This document shows, piece after piece, positions 17,520 to 25,099 of a stretch of DNA of 64,000 bases (the stretch's first letter is position 1; every line of letters starts with the position of its first letter). The stretch lies in the NCBI GenBank assembly GCA_030539335.1, contig JAUNSG010000002.1, positions 62,001-126,000 of the forward strand. Direction: 5' to 3'. The position numbers and the translations under genes are program-made. The notes under the pieces are model-generated. The model was not told where the DNA came from, made no database searches, and was given only the letters and a program-made list of their open reading frames with translations. The stretch is from Eubacteriales bacterium. Its GTDB lineage: Bacteria; Bacillota; Clostridia; Oscillospirales; Butyricicoccaceae.

Positions 17520-17768
17520 TCAGATATTCTCACGGAGAACAGCAACAAATGCGTCGAGCTTCTCCTGATCATCAGCAGAAACGGTGATCTCATCGCCGTT
17601 CTTTACGCCAAGGCCCATAATAGCAAACATCTTGCGGGCATCCGCCTTCTTGCCATTCTTCTCAATGGTAATACCTCCATCGATCTCCTTTGCAGCCTTC
17701 GTGATGATGCCAGCTGGACGAGCGTGGATTCCCTCCGGATCTGTAACAACATACGTAGTAGTAGCCAT
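17520..17768 (-). CDS. ptsH: Phosphocarrier protein HPr with Lys in place of Ser46
   Basis: The 82-residue protein is the general PTS phosphocarrier. His15 lies in GIHARPAG, exactly as in other HPr proteins. Without gaps, residue 46 aligns with the regulatory Ser46 of Gram-positive HPr (K-S-I-M-G); here the segment is DARKMFAIMGLGV and residue 46 is Lys. HPr kinase/phosphorylase therefore should not be able to phosphorylate this protein at that site. The rest of the fold (GDEITVSADDQEKLDAFV) is normal. I chose the ATG at 17768, preceded by GAAAGGAAGG; a longer frame adds 12 upstream residues without support. ptsI follows on the same strand. Confidence 0.95.
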   Translation of the reverse strand: MATTTYVVTDPEGIHARPAGIITKAAKEIDGGITIEKNGKKADARKMFAIMGLGVKNGDEITVSADDQEKLDAFVAVLRENI

Positions 17769-17877
17769 TTTGTTTACCTTCCTTTCTTGTGTGCCGATGC
17801 ACACGGGTGTATTATAGATTTCCGCTCTCTTTTATGCAGGCAACACAAAAGAAAACGTTTTTTACTGGAACGATTAT

Positions 17878-17906
17878 ATTATACTCGCAATTTGGATAAA
17901 AGAAAA
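17878..17906 (-). promoter_or_regulatory. Putative ptsH promoter with nearby cre-like site
   Basis: Minus-strand TTTTCT, 17 bases and TATAAT (overlapping a second TATAAT) lie about 110 bases before ptsH. The -35 box is poor and the -10 box excellent. About 20 bases downstream of the expected start, AGAAAACGTTTTTT at 17850-17863 resembles a catabolite-response element core (GAAAACGTTTTC), but this is a weak match. Confidence 0.5.
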
Positions 17907-18035
17907 GCCTTTCTTCCGACTTTTTTGATTAGTTATTCCCAAAAATAATTTTCGACTGTCAGATTTTTTACTTTTTGAGGTTTTTTTGGAAAAGTTTTGG
18001 GTCTTTCATTTTGCTCGTTTTCGGATTTCCCGGAT

Positions 18036-18064
18036 TTGTAATCCATTTGGATTCATGGTATACT
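18036..18064 (+). promoter_or_regulatory. Promoter of the 18.1-kb membrane-protein gene
   Basis: TTGTAA, a 17-base spacer and TATACT with an extended -10 (TGG before TATACT) lie 33 bases before the start codon. AAAGGAGG follows as the ribosome site. Confidence 0.75.
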
Positions 18065-18096
18065 GAATATATCTTAGTCGAAAGGAGGAATCCCAC

Positions 18097-18771
18097 ATGC
18101 AGGAAAACACACAGCCCTATCTGATGATCTGCCGCATCCTTGTATTGCTGTATGTTCCGCTGAGTCTGCTGCTCGCTGTCAGTCTGCTGTTTACATTCAA
18201 TCTGGTTCGCAGTGTACTCGCCCTGCTGACCATTCCTCTGATCTTTCTCCCTCCGTTTGCGGAGCGCTTTTTTCACTGGAAACGTTCCTATCGCTTTAAC
18301 CTTTTTTATTTTCTCACGCTGCTGTTCTGGTATACCGGCAGCTATGTCCTGCATCTCGACACCCAGATCGCGCATTATACCTTATTCGGACATGCTGTTC
18401 TCGGATGCTTCCTGGTTCTCCTTGGCCTTTCGCTGGCCTGCCGCGCGGCGGCCAGTCTGCCCAAACCACAGTATTCCCGTCTCTGGTTTGCCTTCGGCGG
18501 GCTGTTTTCCATCGTATGCAACACGATTATCATCCTCGCCGAATCCATATTAATTCTGGTTATCGGCGGCATCGCCATTTCTCTGACCGGTGTGCTGGCT
18601 GAGCTGGCGGTTTCCATCGTCAGCGCATCCCTCTTCTCCATCGTGCTTTGCCGGTTTGGACAGCATAAGGGATTTTCTCTCCTGCTGCGTGCGGTGCAGG
18701 ACCTGGCCTTCCGCAACCGGAAGCAGCATTCCACCGTCAAAATTACCTCCATTGAATCTATGAACGATTAA
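18097..18771 (+). CDS. Hypothetical polytopic membrane protein
   Basis: I do not recognise this 224-residue protein. It shows about six hydrophobic segments (around residues 10-33, 36-53, 66-81, 93-118, 127-150 and 152-187) separated by short basic loops, and ends in a charged cytoplasmic tail (DLAFRNRKQHS, then TVKITSIESMND). No signature of a transporter or enzyme is visible. It has its own promoter, a strong AAAGGAGG site and a terminator, so it is monocistronic. It is preceded by the divergent ptsHI genes, which may be only a shared intergenic region. Confidence 0.8.
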   Translation: MQENTQPYLMICRILVLLYVPLSLLLAVSLLFTFNLVRSVLALLTIPLIFLPPFAERFFHWKRSYRFNLFYFLTLLFWYTGSYVLHLDTQIAHYTLFGHAVLGCFLVLLGLSLACRAAASLPKPQYSRLWFAFGGLFSIVCNTIIILAESILILVIGGIAISLTGVLAELAVSIVSASLFSIVLCRFGQHKGFSLLLRAVQDLAFRNRKQHSTVKITSIESMND

Positions 18772-18784
18772 ATACATCGTTGTC

Positions 18785-18820
18785 ACACAGCCTCTTCTGC
18801 GGAATGGGCTGTGTTTTTTT
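18785..18820 (+). terminator. Terminator of the 18.1-kb membrane-protein gene
   Basis: An eight-base-pair stem (ACACAGCC with GGCTGTGT) with a 14-base loop is followed by seven T residues. The last two Ts of the tract also form the start of the -35 box of the next promoter. Confidence 0.85.
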
Positions 18821-18847
18821 GTCAGAATGGAAGGAATGTGGTATAAT
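18819..18847 (+). promoter_or_regulatory. Promoter of the MATE exporter gene
   Basis: TTGTCA, a 17-base spacer and TATAAT with extended TGG form a near-consensus vegetative promoter, packed directly onto the preceding terminator. Confidence 0.85.
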
Positions 18848-18891
18848 AGCCGTAAATACACAACGGCACGAAAGGAGATGCCCCACAGCGC

Positions 18892-20277
18892 ATGCAGTCA
18901 CAGCTTCCGAGTGATTTCTCCAAAGGGAAAATCTCGACCAACATCATCCGCCTTGCAATCCCGATCACACTGGCACAGTTGGTGAACATTCTATACAATA
19001 TCGTCGATCGCGTCTACATCGGCCGCTTTATGGAACATTCCACAACGGCTTTGACCGGCGTTGGTATCTGTTTTCCGATTGTCACCATCATCGTCTCGTT
19101 CGCCAACCTGATCGGTACCGGCGGAGGGCCGCTGTTCTCCATTGAGCGCGGCAAGAAAAACGACGAAGAGGCCGAAGCCATCATGGGAAACAGCCTGACG
19201 CTTCTGTTCGGCATCAGCGTATTTCTGACCATCTTCGGCCTGCTGCTGCGCCGTCCGCTGCTGTATGCCCTCGGGGCGAGCGATGTGACCTTCCCCTATG
19301 CCAACGCCTATATCACGATTTACCTATTGGGGACGCTGTTCGTCATGACCAGCCTGGGCATGAACAGTTTTATCAATGCTCAGGGGTTTGGCAAAACCGC
19401 CATGCTGACTATCCTGATCGGCGCTGTACTCAACATTGCACTGGATCCGGTTTTGATTTTCGCCCTTCATCTCGGCGTCCGCGGCGCCGCGTGGGCCACG
19501 GTGCTCTCCCAGCTCGCCGCCGCCATCTGGACCCTTCGTTTTTTAACCGGACGCAAGACGCTGCTCCGGCTCCGTGTCTGCAACCTGCGCTGTCGGAAAA
19601 CACGTGTGCGGCGCATCCTGTCGCTCGGTCTGTCCGGCTTCACCATGGGTGCGACAAACAGCCTGGTACAGATCTGCTGCAACGCTTCGCTGGGTACATT
19701 CGGCGGCGATCTGTATGTCGGCGCGATGACCATCATCAATTCGGTGCGGGAGATCCTGTCTCTCCCCGTCACCGGCGTCGTCAACAGTGCACAGCCCGTT
19801 ATCGGCTACAACTATGGCGCACAGGAGCATGACCGCGTGTGCCAGGCGATCCGCTTCACCGCAATCCTGCTGTTTTGCTACACTTTGATTGCCTGGTCCT
19901 TAGTTTCTCTGTTTCCGGCCTTTTTTATCCATATCTTTAACACTGACCTGGAATTGACGTCGGTTACCATTCCATCTATGCACGTTTATTTCTTCGGTTT
20001 TTGCTTTATGGCTTTTCAGTTTTCCGGACAGACGACATTTCTCGCGCTCGGAAAGTCCCGGTTTTCGCTCTTTTTCTCCCTGCTCCGCAAGGTATTTATC
20101 GTCATCCCACTCACCCTGCTCTTGCCGCATCTCGGAGGGCTGGGTACCACCGGGGTATTTCTGGCTGAACCAATTTCCAACGTATGCGGCGGTCTGGCCA
20201 GCTTTACCACCATGCTGTTTGTCTGTTATTTCCCCATCCGCAAAGCGGCACAGGGGAAACAGCAGCATTTCATCTGA
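18892..20277 (+). CDS. MATE family efflux transporter
   Basis: The 461-residue protein has twelve predicted membrane segments in two homologous halves, the MATE fold. The first half starts IIRLAIPITLAQLVNILYNIVDRVYIG, which matches the family N-terminal signature, and includes GVGICFPI. The second half contains GATNSLVQICCNASLG and PVIGYNYGAQEHDRV, both typical of the clostridial DinF/NorM-like subgroup. It is likely to export cationic compounds or drugs in exchange for Na+ or H+; the substrate is unknown. The ribosome site AAAGGAG is 14 bases from the ATG, longer than usual. The PfkB kinase gene follows 33 bases later and is probably co-transcribed. Confidence 0.93.
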   Translation: MQSQLPSDFSKGKISTNIIRLAIPITLAQLVNILYNIVDRVYIGRFMEHSTTALTGVGICFPIVTIIVSFANLIGTGGGPLFSIERGKKNDEEAEAIMGNSLTLLFGISVFLTIFGLLLRRPLLYALGASDVTFPYANAYITIYLLGTLFVMTSLGMNSFINAQGFGKTAMLTILIGAVLNIALDPVLIFALHLGVRGAAWATVLSQLAAAIWTLRFLTGRKTLLRLRVCNLRCRKTRVRRILSLGLSGFTMGATNSLVQICCNASLGTFGGDLYVGAMTIINSVREILSLPVTGVVNSAQPVIGYNYGAQEHDRVCQAIRFTAILLFCYTLIAWSLVSLFPAFFIHIFNTDLELTSVTIPSMHVYFFGFCFMAFQFSGQTTFLALGKSRFSLFFSLLRKVFIVIPLTLLLPHLGGLGTTGVFLAEPISNVCGGLASFTTMLFVCYFPIRKAAQGKQQHFI

Positions 20278-20310
20278 CCCCCGTTTTCTTTTGTCAAAGG
20301 AGGATCGCTT

Positions 20311-21261
20311 ATGCATCACTGTGAGATCGCCGTCATGGGCGCCGGCATCATCGATATTCCGGTCATCTATGCGGACCGTTCGGTCTTTTCGCGCCACTCC
20401 ACACCGGTGGATCACATCGGCATGACGACCGGCGGAGACGCACTCAACGAAGCCACCGTGCTGGCCCGGCTTGGCCATCGGGTTCGCCTGATCAGCCGCT
20501 GGGGCTGCGATGCCGCCGGCGACTATCTGGACGGGCACTGTGCCCGTCTCGGCATTGACACACAGTATGTCCACCACGAAGAGGGACTTGACACCGGTGT
20601 CAACGTGGTGCTGGTGGACGAGGCGGACGGCGCGCGCCGGTTTTACAACAACCGTCATGGCAGTCTGCGCAGGCTTCTGCCGTCGGATTTTTCCGCCGCG
20701 CAGCTGGAGGGAATCCGCATCCTTTCTCTGGCCAGTATTTTTGTATTCCCGCTCATCTCGATCGAGGATTTCGCCCGGATTGCACACACAGCCCGTGAAC
20801 ACGGCGTGCTGGTCTGTGCCGACTTTGTCCTCCCCAAAAAAGGGGAAAACCTTCGTGACCTGGCCCCCCTCCTCCGCGAACTGGATTATGTATTCGCCAA
20901 TGAAGTCGAGGCAGAAGCCATTACCGGGGAGAGCACACCGGACAACATGGCGGATGCATTGCTTTCCGCCGGCGCCCGCCACGTGATTATCAAGCTGGGG
21001 GCGGATGGGTGCCGGATCGCGAAAGAAGGCTTCTGCGCACACATCCCCGCCTGTCCGGGCACCCGCTGTGTCGACACCACCGGGGCCGGAGACAATTTTG
21101 CCGCCGGATTCCATCACGCACTGTTGGCCGGGAAGTCTTTTTCGGATTGTGCCTACTTCGCCAACGCCTGTGCTTCGGTTTCGGTCGAGTGCGTCGGCGC
21201 CTCTACCGGTGTGACCAGTTTGGCTCAAGTCGAGGAGCGCTTGGCACATTATACAAAATAA
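20311..21261 (+). CDS. PfkB family carbohydrate kinase
   Basis: This is a 316-residue ribokinase-fold sugar kinase. The N-terminal region contains GGDALNEATVLARLGHRVRL, the substrate-binding GG motif. The C-terminal signature is DTTGAGDNFAAGFHHAL, with the catalytic Asp in GAGDN and the anion hole. A sugar or nucleoside is phosphorylated by ATP; the exact substrate cannot be read from sequence. An AAAGGAGG site precedes the ATG. It follows the MATE gene by 33 bases. No sugar transporter or regulator lies beside it, so a pathway cannot be assigned. Confidence 0.92.
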   Translation: MHHCEIAVMGAGIIDIPVIYADRSVFSRHSTPVDHIGMTTGGDALNEATVLARLGHRVRLISRWGCDAAGDYLDGHCARLGIDTQYVHHEEGLDTGVNVVLVDEADGARRFYNNRHGSLRRLLPSDFSAAQLEGIRILSLASIFVFPLISIEDFARIAHTAREHGVLVCADFVLPKKGENLRDLAPLLRELDYVFANEVEAEAITGESTPDNMADALLSAGARHVIIKLGADGCRIAKEGFCAHIPACPGTRCVDTTGAGDNFAAGFHHALLAGKSFSDCAYFANACASVSVECVGASTGVTSLAQVEERLAHYTK

Positions 21262-21284
21262 TCGACAATTCTTTGGAAATTGTA

Positions 21285-21313
21285 TTGACTTTCCAGTAGG
21301 GATTCCATATAAT
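21285..21313 (+). promoter_or_regulatory. Promoter of the glycine riboswitch transcript
   Basis: TTGACT, exactly 17 bases and TATAAT form a near-consensus promoter 24 bases after the PfkB stop. The expected start, around 21320, is just before the riboswitch. Confidence 0.85.
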
Positions 21314-21324
21314 AAATACAACCA

Positions 21325-21512
21325 GATGATGATTACAGAAAAGCAGCGCTGCCCTGCGCTCACCGAAGGAGTAACACTCTCAGGTGTCCGGAATCCGGAT
21401 GGAGACTGTAGTCGGATGGAGCTCTGGAGAATCTCATCAAATGAGTGCCGAAGGTGCAACGCGTTGTTTCCGCGAATCTCTCAGGCAAAAGGACAGAGTA
21501 ACTCCCTTTTTT
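21325..21512 (+). promoter_or_regulatory. Tandem glycine riboswitch, no downstream gene
   Basis: The second aptamer has the glycine-riboswitch core: TCTGGAGAATCTC, then GTGCCGAAGGTGCAAC and finally TCTCTCAGGCAAAAGGACAG (21481 region). The first aptamer shows the same elements in weaker form: CACCGAAGGAGTAAC and CTCTCAGGT, followed by GGATGGAGCTCTGGAGA as the linker seen in two-aptamer versions. The 5' end of the first aptamer lacks an obvious GGAGAG, so it may be degenerate. A terminator follows at 21560-21592. Unlike usual cases (gcvT or an alanine/glycine symporter), no plus-strand coding frame follows. The nearest symporter gene is 1.1 kb away on the other strand. Confidence 0.85.
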
Positions 21513-21559
21513 CTGCTGTCGTTGGCAGGGATGCGGAAGTATACTATTTTATCTGATTC

Positions 21560-21592
21560 AGAGCGAAACCATACGGTTTGGCTCTTTTTTAT
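21560..21592 (+). terminator. Terminator of the glycine riboswitch
   Basis: A ten-pair stem with one mismatch (GAGCGAAACC with GGTTTGGCTC, loop ATAC) is followed by six Ts. It is the expression platform or simple end of the riboswitch transcript. Confidence 0.85.
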
Positions 21593-21630
21593 TTTGCGTT
21601 TCCTATTTACACACACATACACACAAAGAA

Positions 21631-21667
21631 AGCGTCTGTCAGACAATGACAGACGCTCTCTTTTTTC
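21631..21667. terminator. Bidirectional terminator between riboswitch and HAD gene
   Basis: An 11-base-pair stem (AGCGTCTGTCA with TGACAGACGCT) is flanked by CTCTCTTTTTT on the plus strand and CTTTCTTTG on the minus strand. It ends the HAD gene and backs up the riboswitch terminator. Confidence 0.85.
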
Positions 21668-21675
21668 TTATCCAT

Positions 21676-22467
21676 TCATTTTGCTTCCAGCTGCGTGACC
21701 AGCTTGTCCAGCTCCTCCACGACACTGTGGACAGACCGGTCTGCACGCGCTATCAAGTTGGGATGACCGGACTGCATCGCCCACATCTCTCCTACCGTTC
21801 CGAGCAGCGCCATATCGTTCTCATTGTCCCCAATGCCAATGACATCCTCCGGAGCAATGCCGCGGAGCTGGCAATATTTTCGAAGAGCGATCCCCTTGTC
21901 ACAGCCATCCCGCAAAAAATCGATCCAATTATATCCGCCCAGCACCGGTGTCAGGTACGGCTCTGCAAACTCTGCCATGCGTTTTTGCACCGAAAGCAGA
22001 TCGCCCCTCGGGCAATAGAGGGAAATCTTGATGAAATCCTCCGGGACATCCTCCCATTCCGGAGTGACCTCGGTATCGTTGCCAACATATTCTCTCATAT
22101 GTGCGAGGTACCCCGCCTCCTTTGGCTTGACATAACAGCAGCGCTGCGTGGAAAGCAGTCCTTCACACCCCGGCTGTGCCTGAATATAGTTCAGAAGATC
22201 CAATGATTTTGCACGATCCAACGTCTCACAGGCGACCGCCTCTCCTCTATGCATCGTCAGACTGCCGTTTTCGCAAATATAGCTGATCTCATCCGCAATC
22301 GGTGCAAATAATCTCCTCTGGTTTGCATACTGTCGTCCACTGCAGGAAAGGTATTCCACTCCACAGGCCTGCAATCGGCGAATCAGAGGAAACAGTCTCG
22401 GATCCAGCTGTTTCTGCCCGTCAAATAAAATCGTTCCATCAATGTCACAGGCAATCATTTGCAGCAT
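21676..22467 (-). CDS. HAD superfamily hydrolase, Cof/IIB type
   Basis: This 263-residue phosphatase of the Cof-like (IIB) HAD group opens with the nucleophile motif DIDGTILFDG. It has a cap region with SCSGRQYANQRRL, a Lys-containing RDGCDKG segment and the metal-binding end GIGDNENDMALL. Members dephosphorylate sugar phosphates, nucleotides or cofactors; the substrate is unknown. I chose the ATG at 22467 because GGGGGAG lies eight bases before it, and the frame upstream runs into the terminator of the neighbouring gene. A promoter (TTTCCA, 17 bases, TACAAT) lies just upstream. Confidence 0.9.
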   Translation of the reverse strand: MLQMIACDIDGTILFDGQKQLDPRLFPLIRRLQACGVEYLSCSGRQYANQRRLFAPIADEISYICENGSLTMHRGEAVACETLDRAKSLDLLNYIQAQPGCEGLLSTQRCCYVKPKEAGYLAHMREYVGNDTEVTPEWEDVPEDFIKISLYCPRGDLLSVQKRMAEFAEPYLTPVLGGYNWIDFLRDGCDKGIALRKYCQLRGIAPEDVIGIGDNENDMALLGTVGEMWAMQSGHPNLIARADRSVHSVVEELDKLVTQLEAK

Positions 22468-22504
22468 AGCATTGTCTCCCCCGTTCCCGTTTTTATCTGT
22501 CTCT

Positions 22505-22533
22505 ATTGTATCAGATTTTACGGTATCTGGAAA
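22505..22533 (-). promoter_or_regulatory. Promoter of the HAD hydrolase gene
   Basis: Minus-strand TTTCCA, 17 bases and TACAAT with extended TGA lie about 38 bases before the chosen start codon. Confidence 0.55.
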
Positions 22534-22560
22534 TCCACAATTCGTCCAAAATCTTCTGAA

Positions 22561-22599
22561 AATACAAAAACTCCCTTTCACACATTGTGTGAAAGGGAG
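22561..22599 (-). terminator. Terminator of the AGCS symporter gene
   Basis: A perfect 13-base-pair stem (CTCCCTTTCACAC with its complement) has a tight three-base loop, followed on the minus strand by TTTTTGTATT. Confidence 0.92.
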
Positions 22600-22631
22600 T
22601 CCTTCTATGCTCTCCAAGGATAAAATGCGAA

Positions 22632-24041
22632 TTATTTCTTCTCGTACTTCTCTTCATCCAGCGTTACCTGGAAACGTTTGACCTCGCTCGCAATCACACC
22701 GGACAGGGCCAGCATGCAGATCAGATTCGGGATCGCCATCAATGCGTTTGCAATATCCGAGAAGCTCCAAACCAGATCCAGAGACTGCGTTGCGCCGATA
22801 AACGCAATCAGCGAGAAGAAAATACGGTATGCCATACAAATCTTCGGGCTCCGGACAATGTACTCCAGCGCCTTTTCGCCGTGATATTCCCAACCGAGAA
22901 TGGTAGAGAAGGCAAACAGGGTAATTCCAATCGTGACCATCCAGCCACCGAAGGTGCCCAGCACGGTCTGGAATGCTGCAATCGTCAGGGCAGAACCCGT
23001 GAGCAGTTCACCGGTTGCCGGATCGATCGAGCCCAGAACGCCGGACGAGCAAATTGCAAGGCCGGTTACGGTACAAATAACGATGGTATCGAAGAACGTA
23101 CCGGTCATGTTAATGTAACCCTGACGAACCGGGTCGTCCGTCGTCGCTGCTGCCGCCGTGATTGCCGCAGAACCCATGCCAGCCTCGTTCGAGAATACAC
23201 CACGGGCAACGCCCCAGCGCATGGACTGCATCATACCGGAAACAATCGTGCCGAGCACGCCGCCGGAAACCGCCGCCGGGCTGAACGCACACTTGAACAT
23301 CAGGACAATCGCCGCCGGCAGGTTAGTGATATTGCCCAGAATGACAATAATGCCGAAAATCAGATAGAAGACAGCCATAACCGGAACGATGACCGAAGAT
23401 ACCTTAGACAGGCGCGTAATGCCGCCAAGCAGGATAACCAGCACCAGAGCGGTGATAACGACACCGGTAATCCAAGTCGGGATATGGAAGGTGCTGAGCA
23501 GCGCAGAGGAAATCGAGTTTGCCTGCGTCATGTTGCCGATACCAAACGATGCGATCACGGCAAAGATGGCAAACAGCATCGCCAGCACGGCACCGAGCGT
23601 CTTGTTCTTCAGACCGCGCTTCATGGTCGTCATCGGTCCGCCGAGCATCTCGCCCTGTTCGTTGACCGTACGATATTTGATCGCAAGCATGCATTCCGAG
23701 AACTTACTGGTCAAACCAAAGATCGCAGAAATCTCCATCCAAACCAGTGCGCCCGGACCGCCGCTGACCAGCGCTGTCGCAACACCAACGATGTTGCCGG
23801 TACCAATCGTCGCAGCCAGCGCCGTCATGAGTGCAGCAAACGGAGAAATATCACCGGTGCCGCGATCGGTTTTGCGTGCTTCCTTACTCAGGACAGACTT
23901 TAATGCGTATGGCAGATTCAGCCATGTGCGGAATCCAATGCGTATGGTCAGGAATATACCCGTACCCACGAGGAGGACAAGCATAACCGGTCCCCACACA
24001 AAGGTGTCCACCGCATTAACAATGTTTGTTAATGTTTCCAT
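22632..24041 (-). CDS. Alanine/glycine:cation symporter family protein (AGCS)
   Basis: This 469-residue membrane protein has about ten to eleven hydrophobic segments and typical AGCS features: GPVMLVLLVGTGIFLTIR near the start, ALAATIGTGNIVGVATAL (substrate and sodium site), and GVFSNEAGMGSAAI in the second half. It imports alanine or glycine with Na+. Genes of this family are often controlled by glycine riboswitches. Here the upstream region has none, while an orphan glycine riboswitch lies 1.1 kb away on the plus strand. AAGGGAG precedes the ATG. It is monocistronic with its own terminator. Confidence 0.94.
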   Translation of the reverse strand: METLTNIVNAVDTFVWGPVMLVLLVGTGIFLTIRIGFRTWLNLPYALKSVLSKEARKTDRGTGDISPFAALMTALAATIGTGNIVGVATALVSGGPGALVWMEISAIFGLTSKFSECMLAIKYRTVNEQGEMLGGPMTTMKRGLKNKTLGAVLAMLFAIFAVIASFGIGNMTQANSISSALLSTFHIPTWITGVVITALVLVILLGGITRLSKVSSVIVPVMAVFYLIFGIIVILGNITNLPAAIVLMFKCAFSPAAVSGGVLGTIVSGMMQSMRWGVARGVFSNEAGMGSAAITAAAATTDDPVRQGYINMTGTFFDTIVICTVTGLAICSSGVLGSIDPATGELLTGSALTIAAFQTVLGTFGGWMVTIGITLFAFSTILGWEYHGEKALEYIVRSPKICMAYRIFFSLIAFIGATQSLDLVWSFSDIANALMAIPNLICMLALSGVIASEVKRFQVTLDEEKYEKK

Positions 24042-24150
24042 TTTTAAAAATAACTCCCTTCAAACAAAAAGAACTTACACAGCAGAAACAACAGCAGGAA
24101 AGCGACGCCATTGTCGATACCGGTAAATTCCCTCTAATTTGTCTACACGT

Positions 24151-24179
24151 ATGTTACCACGTACTACAAAATTTTGCAA
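24151..24179 (-). promoter_or_regulatory. Candidate promoter of the AGCS symporter gene
   Basis: Minus-strand TTGCAA, 17 bases and TAACAT lie about 110 bases before the start. Both boxes are only fair. No riboswitch-like sequence is visible in this leader. Confidence 0.4.
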
Positions 24180-24263
24180 GTCAAATATGAAAAAAATTCA
24201 AATAAATTGTGAACAAATTGGCGTGAACTGCATTTTCTTGTCCGATTTCCGAATAAAGTGTGG

Positions 24264-24269
24264 TATACT
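24264..24269 (+). promoter_or_regulatory. Extended -10 element before truA
   Basis: TGGTATACT lies about 50 bases before the truA start with no -35 box at the right distance (TTGTCC is 20 bases away). It probably acts as an extended -10 promoter. Confidence 0.45.
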
Positions 24270-24316
24270 GATACAAGAATTTACATCATATCCTGCGAAA
24301 AACGGAGAAATCTCAA

Positions 24317-25099
24317 ATGATGAAAACATATCGTTTTACGATTGCTTATGACGGTTCGCGGTATCGCGGCTGGCAGCGTCAGGGAAATACCGACCACACA
24401 ATTCAGGCAAAGCTGGAGCTGGTTCTGTCCCGGATGCTCGGTCATTCGATCGAAATTCACGGGGCCGGACGCACCGATGCCGGTGTCCACGCGCGAATGC
24501 AAATCGCAAGCTCCCGCTTTGAAACCGCCAAAACGCCGGAAGAAATCCGTTCCTATCTCAACCAGTATCTGCCGGAGGATATCGCTGTCCTCTCCTGTCA
24601 GGAAGCCGGAGAACGCTTTCATGCACGTCTGAACGCGAAAGGCAAGCAATACCGGTACTGCATCAACGACACCGGTACCCCCAATGTATTTCGCCGAAAA
24701 TATGTCTGCACCTGGCCACAGCCGCTGGATGACGATGCCATGCGCCGCGCCGCAGCGCTTCTAATCGGCACACACGATTTCCGCGGCTTTTCCTCGGTCA
24801 ATCGGCGCTTTAAGAAATCCACCATCCGCACCATCCACTCTATCGATATTCTGCGGACGAACGAAGAATTACAGCTTGTTTTCCAAGGCACCGGATTTTT
24901 ATACAACATGATACGCATTTTAACCGGAACGCTCGTCGAAATCGGACAGGGCACGCGCGATCCGGGCAGCATTCGTGCCGTTTTGGAAACCGGTGACCGG
25001 CAGCTCGCCGGCATTACCATGCCGCCACATGGATTGATCCTGGAGCGCGTGGATTATGACAGCCGCCTTATCGGGGACGCATCCGCCCTGGGCGAATAA
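24317..25099 (+). CDS. truA: tRNA pseudouridine synthase TruA
   Basis: TruA converts U38, U39 and U40 in the anticodon stem of many tRNAs to pseudouridine. The 260-residue protein contains the catalytic segment GAGRTDAGVHA with the nucleophilic Asp. It also has FRGFSSVNRRFKKSTIRTI and the end motif GTGFLYNMIRILTGTLVEIG, which are characteristic of TruA rather than RluA or TruB. Length is normal. The start could be either of two adjacent Met codons. It is not embedded in the ribosomal-protein/ECF cluster common in Firmicutes and appears to be monocistronic. Confidence 0.97.
   Translation: MMKTYRFTIAYDGSRYRGWQRQGNTDHTIQAKLELVLSRMLGHSIEIHGAGRTDAGVHARMQIASSRFETAKTPEEIRSYLNQYLPEDIAVLSCQEAGERFHARLNAKGKQYRYCINDTGTPNVFRRKYVCTWPQPLDDDAMRRAAALLIGTHDFRGFSSVNRRFKKSTIRTIHSIDILRTNEELQLVFQGTGFLYNMIRILTGTLVEIGQGTRDPGSIRAVLETGDRQLAGITMPPHGLILERVDYDSRLIGDASALGE

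Noticed and set aside
19900..21459. A 519-codon minus-strand frame across the MATE and PfkB genes
   Set aside because: It is antisense to two clear genes and runs through the riboswitch; no motif is present.
21384..21698. A 104-codon plus-strand frame after the PfkB gene
   Set aside because: It overlaps the glycine riboswitch and both terminators, so it is not the missing gene under riboswitch control.
24042..24316. A possible riboswitch before the AGCS symporter gene
   Set aside because: No glycine or other aptamer motif is visible on the minus strand; only a weak promoter.
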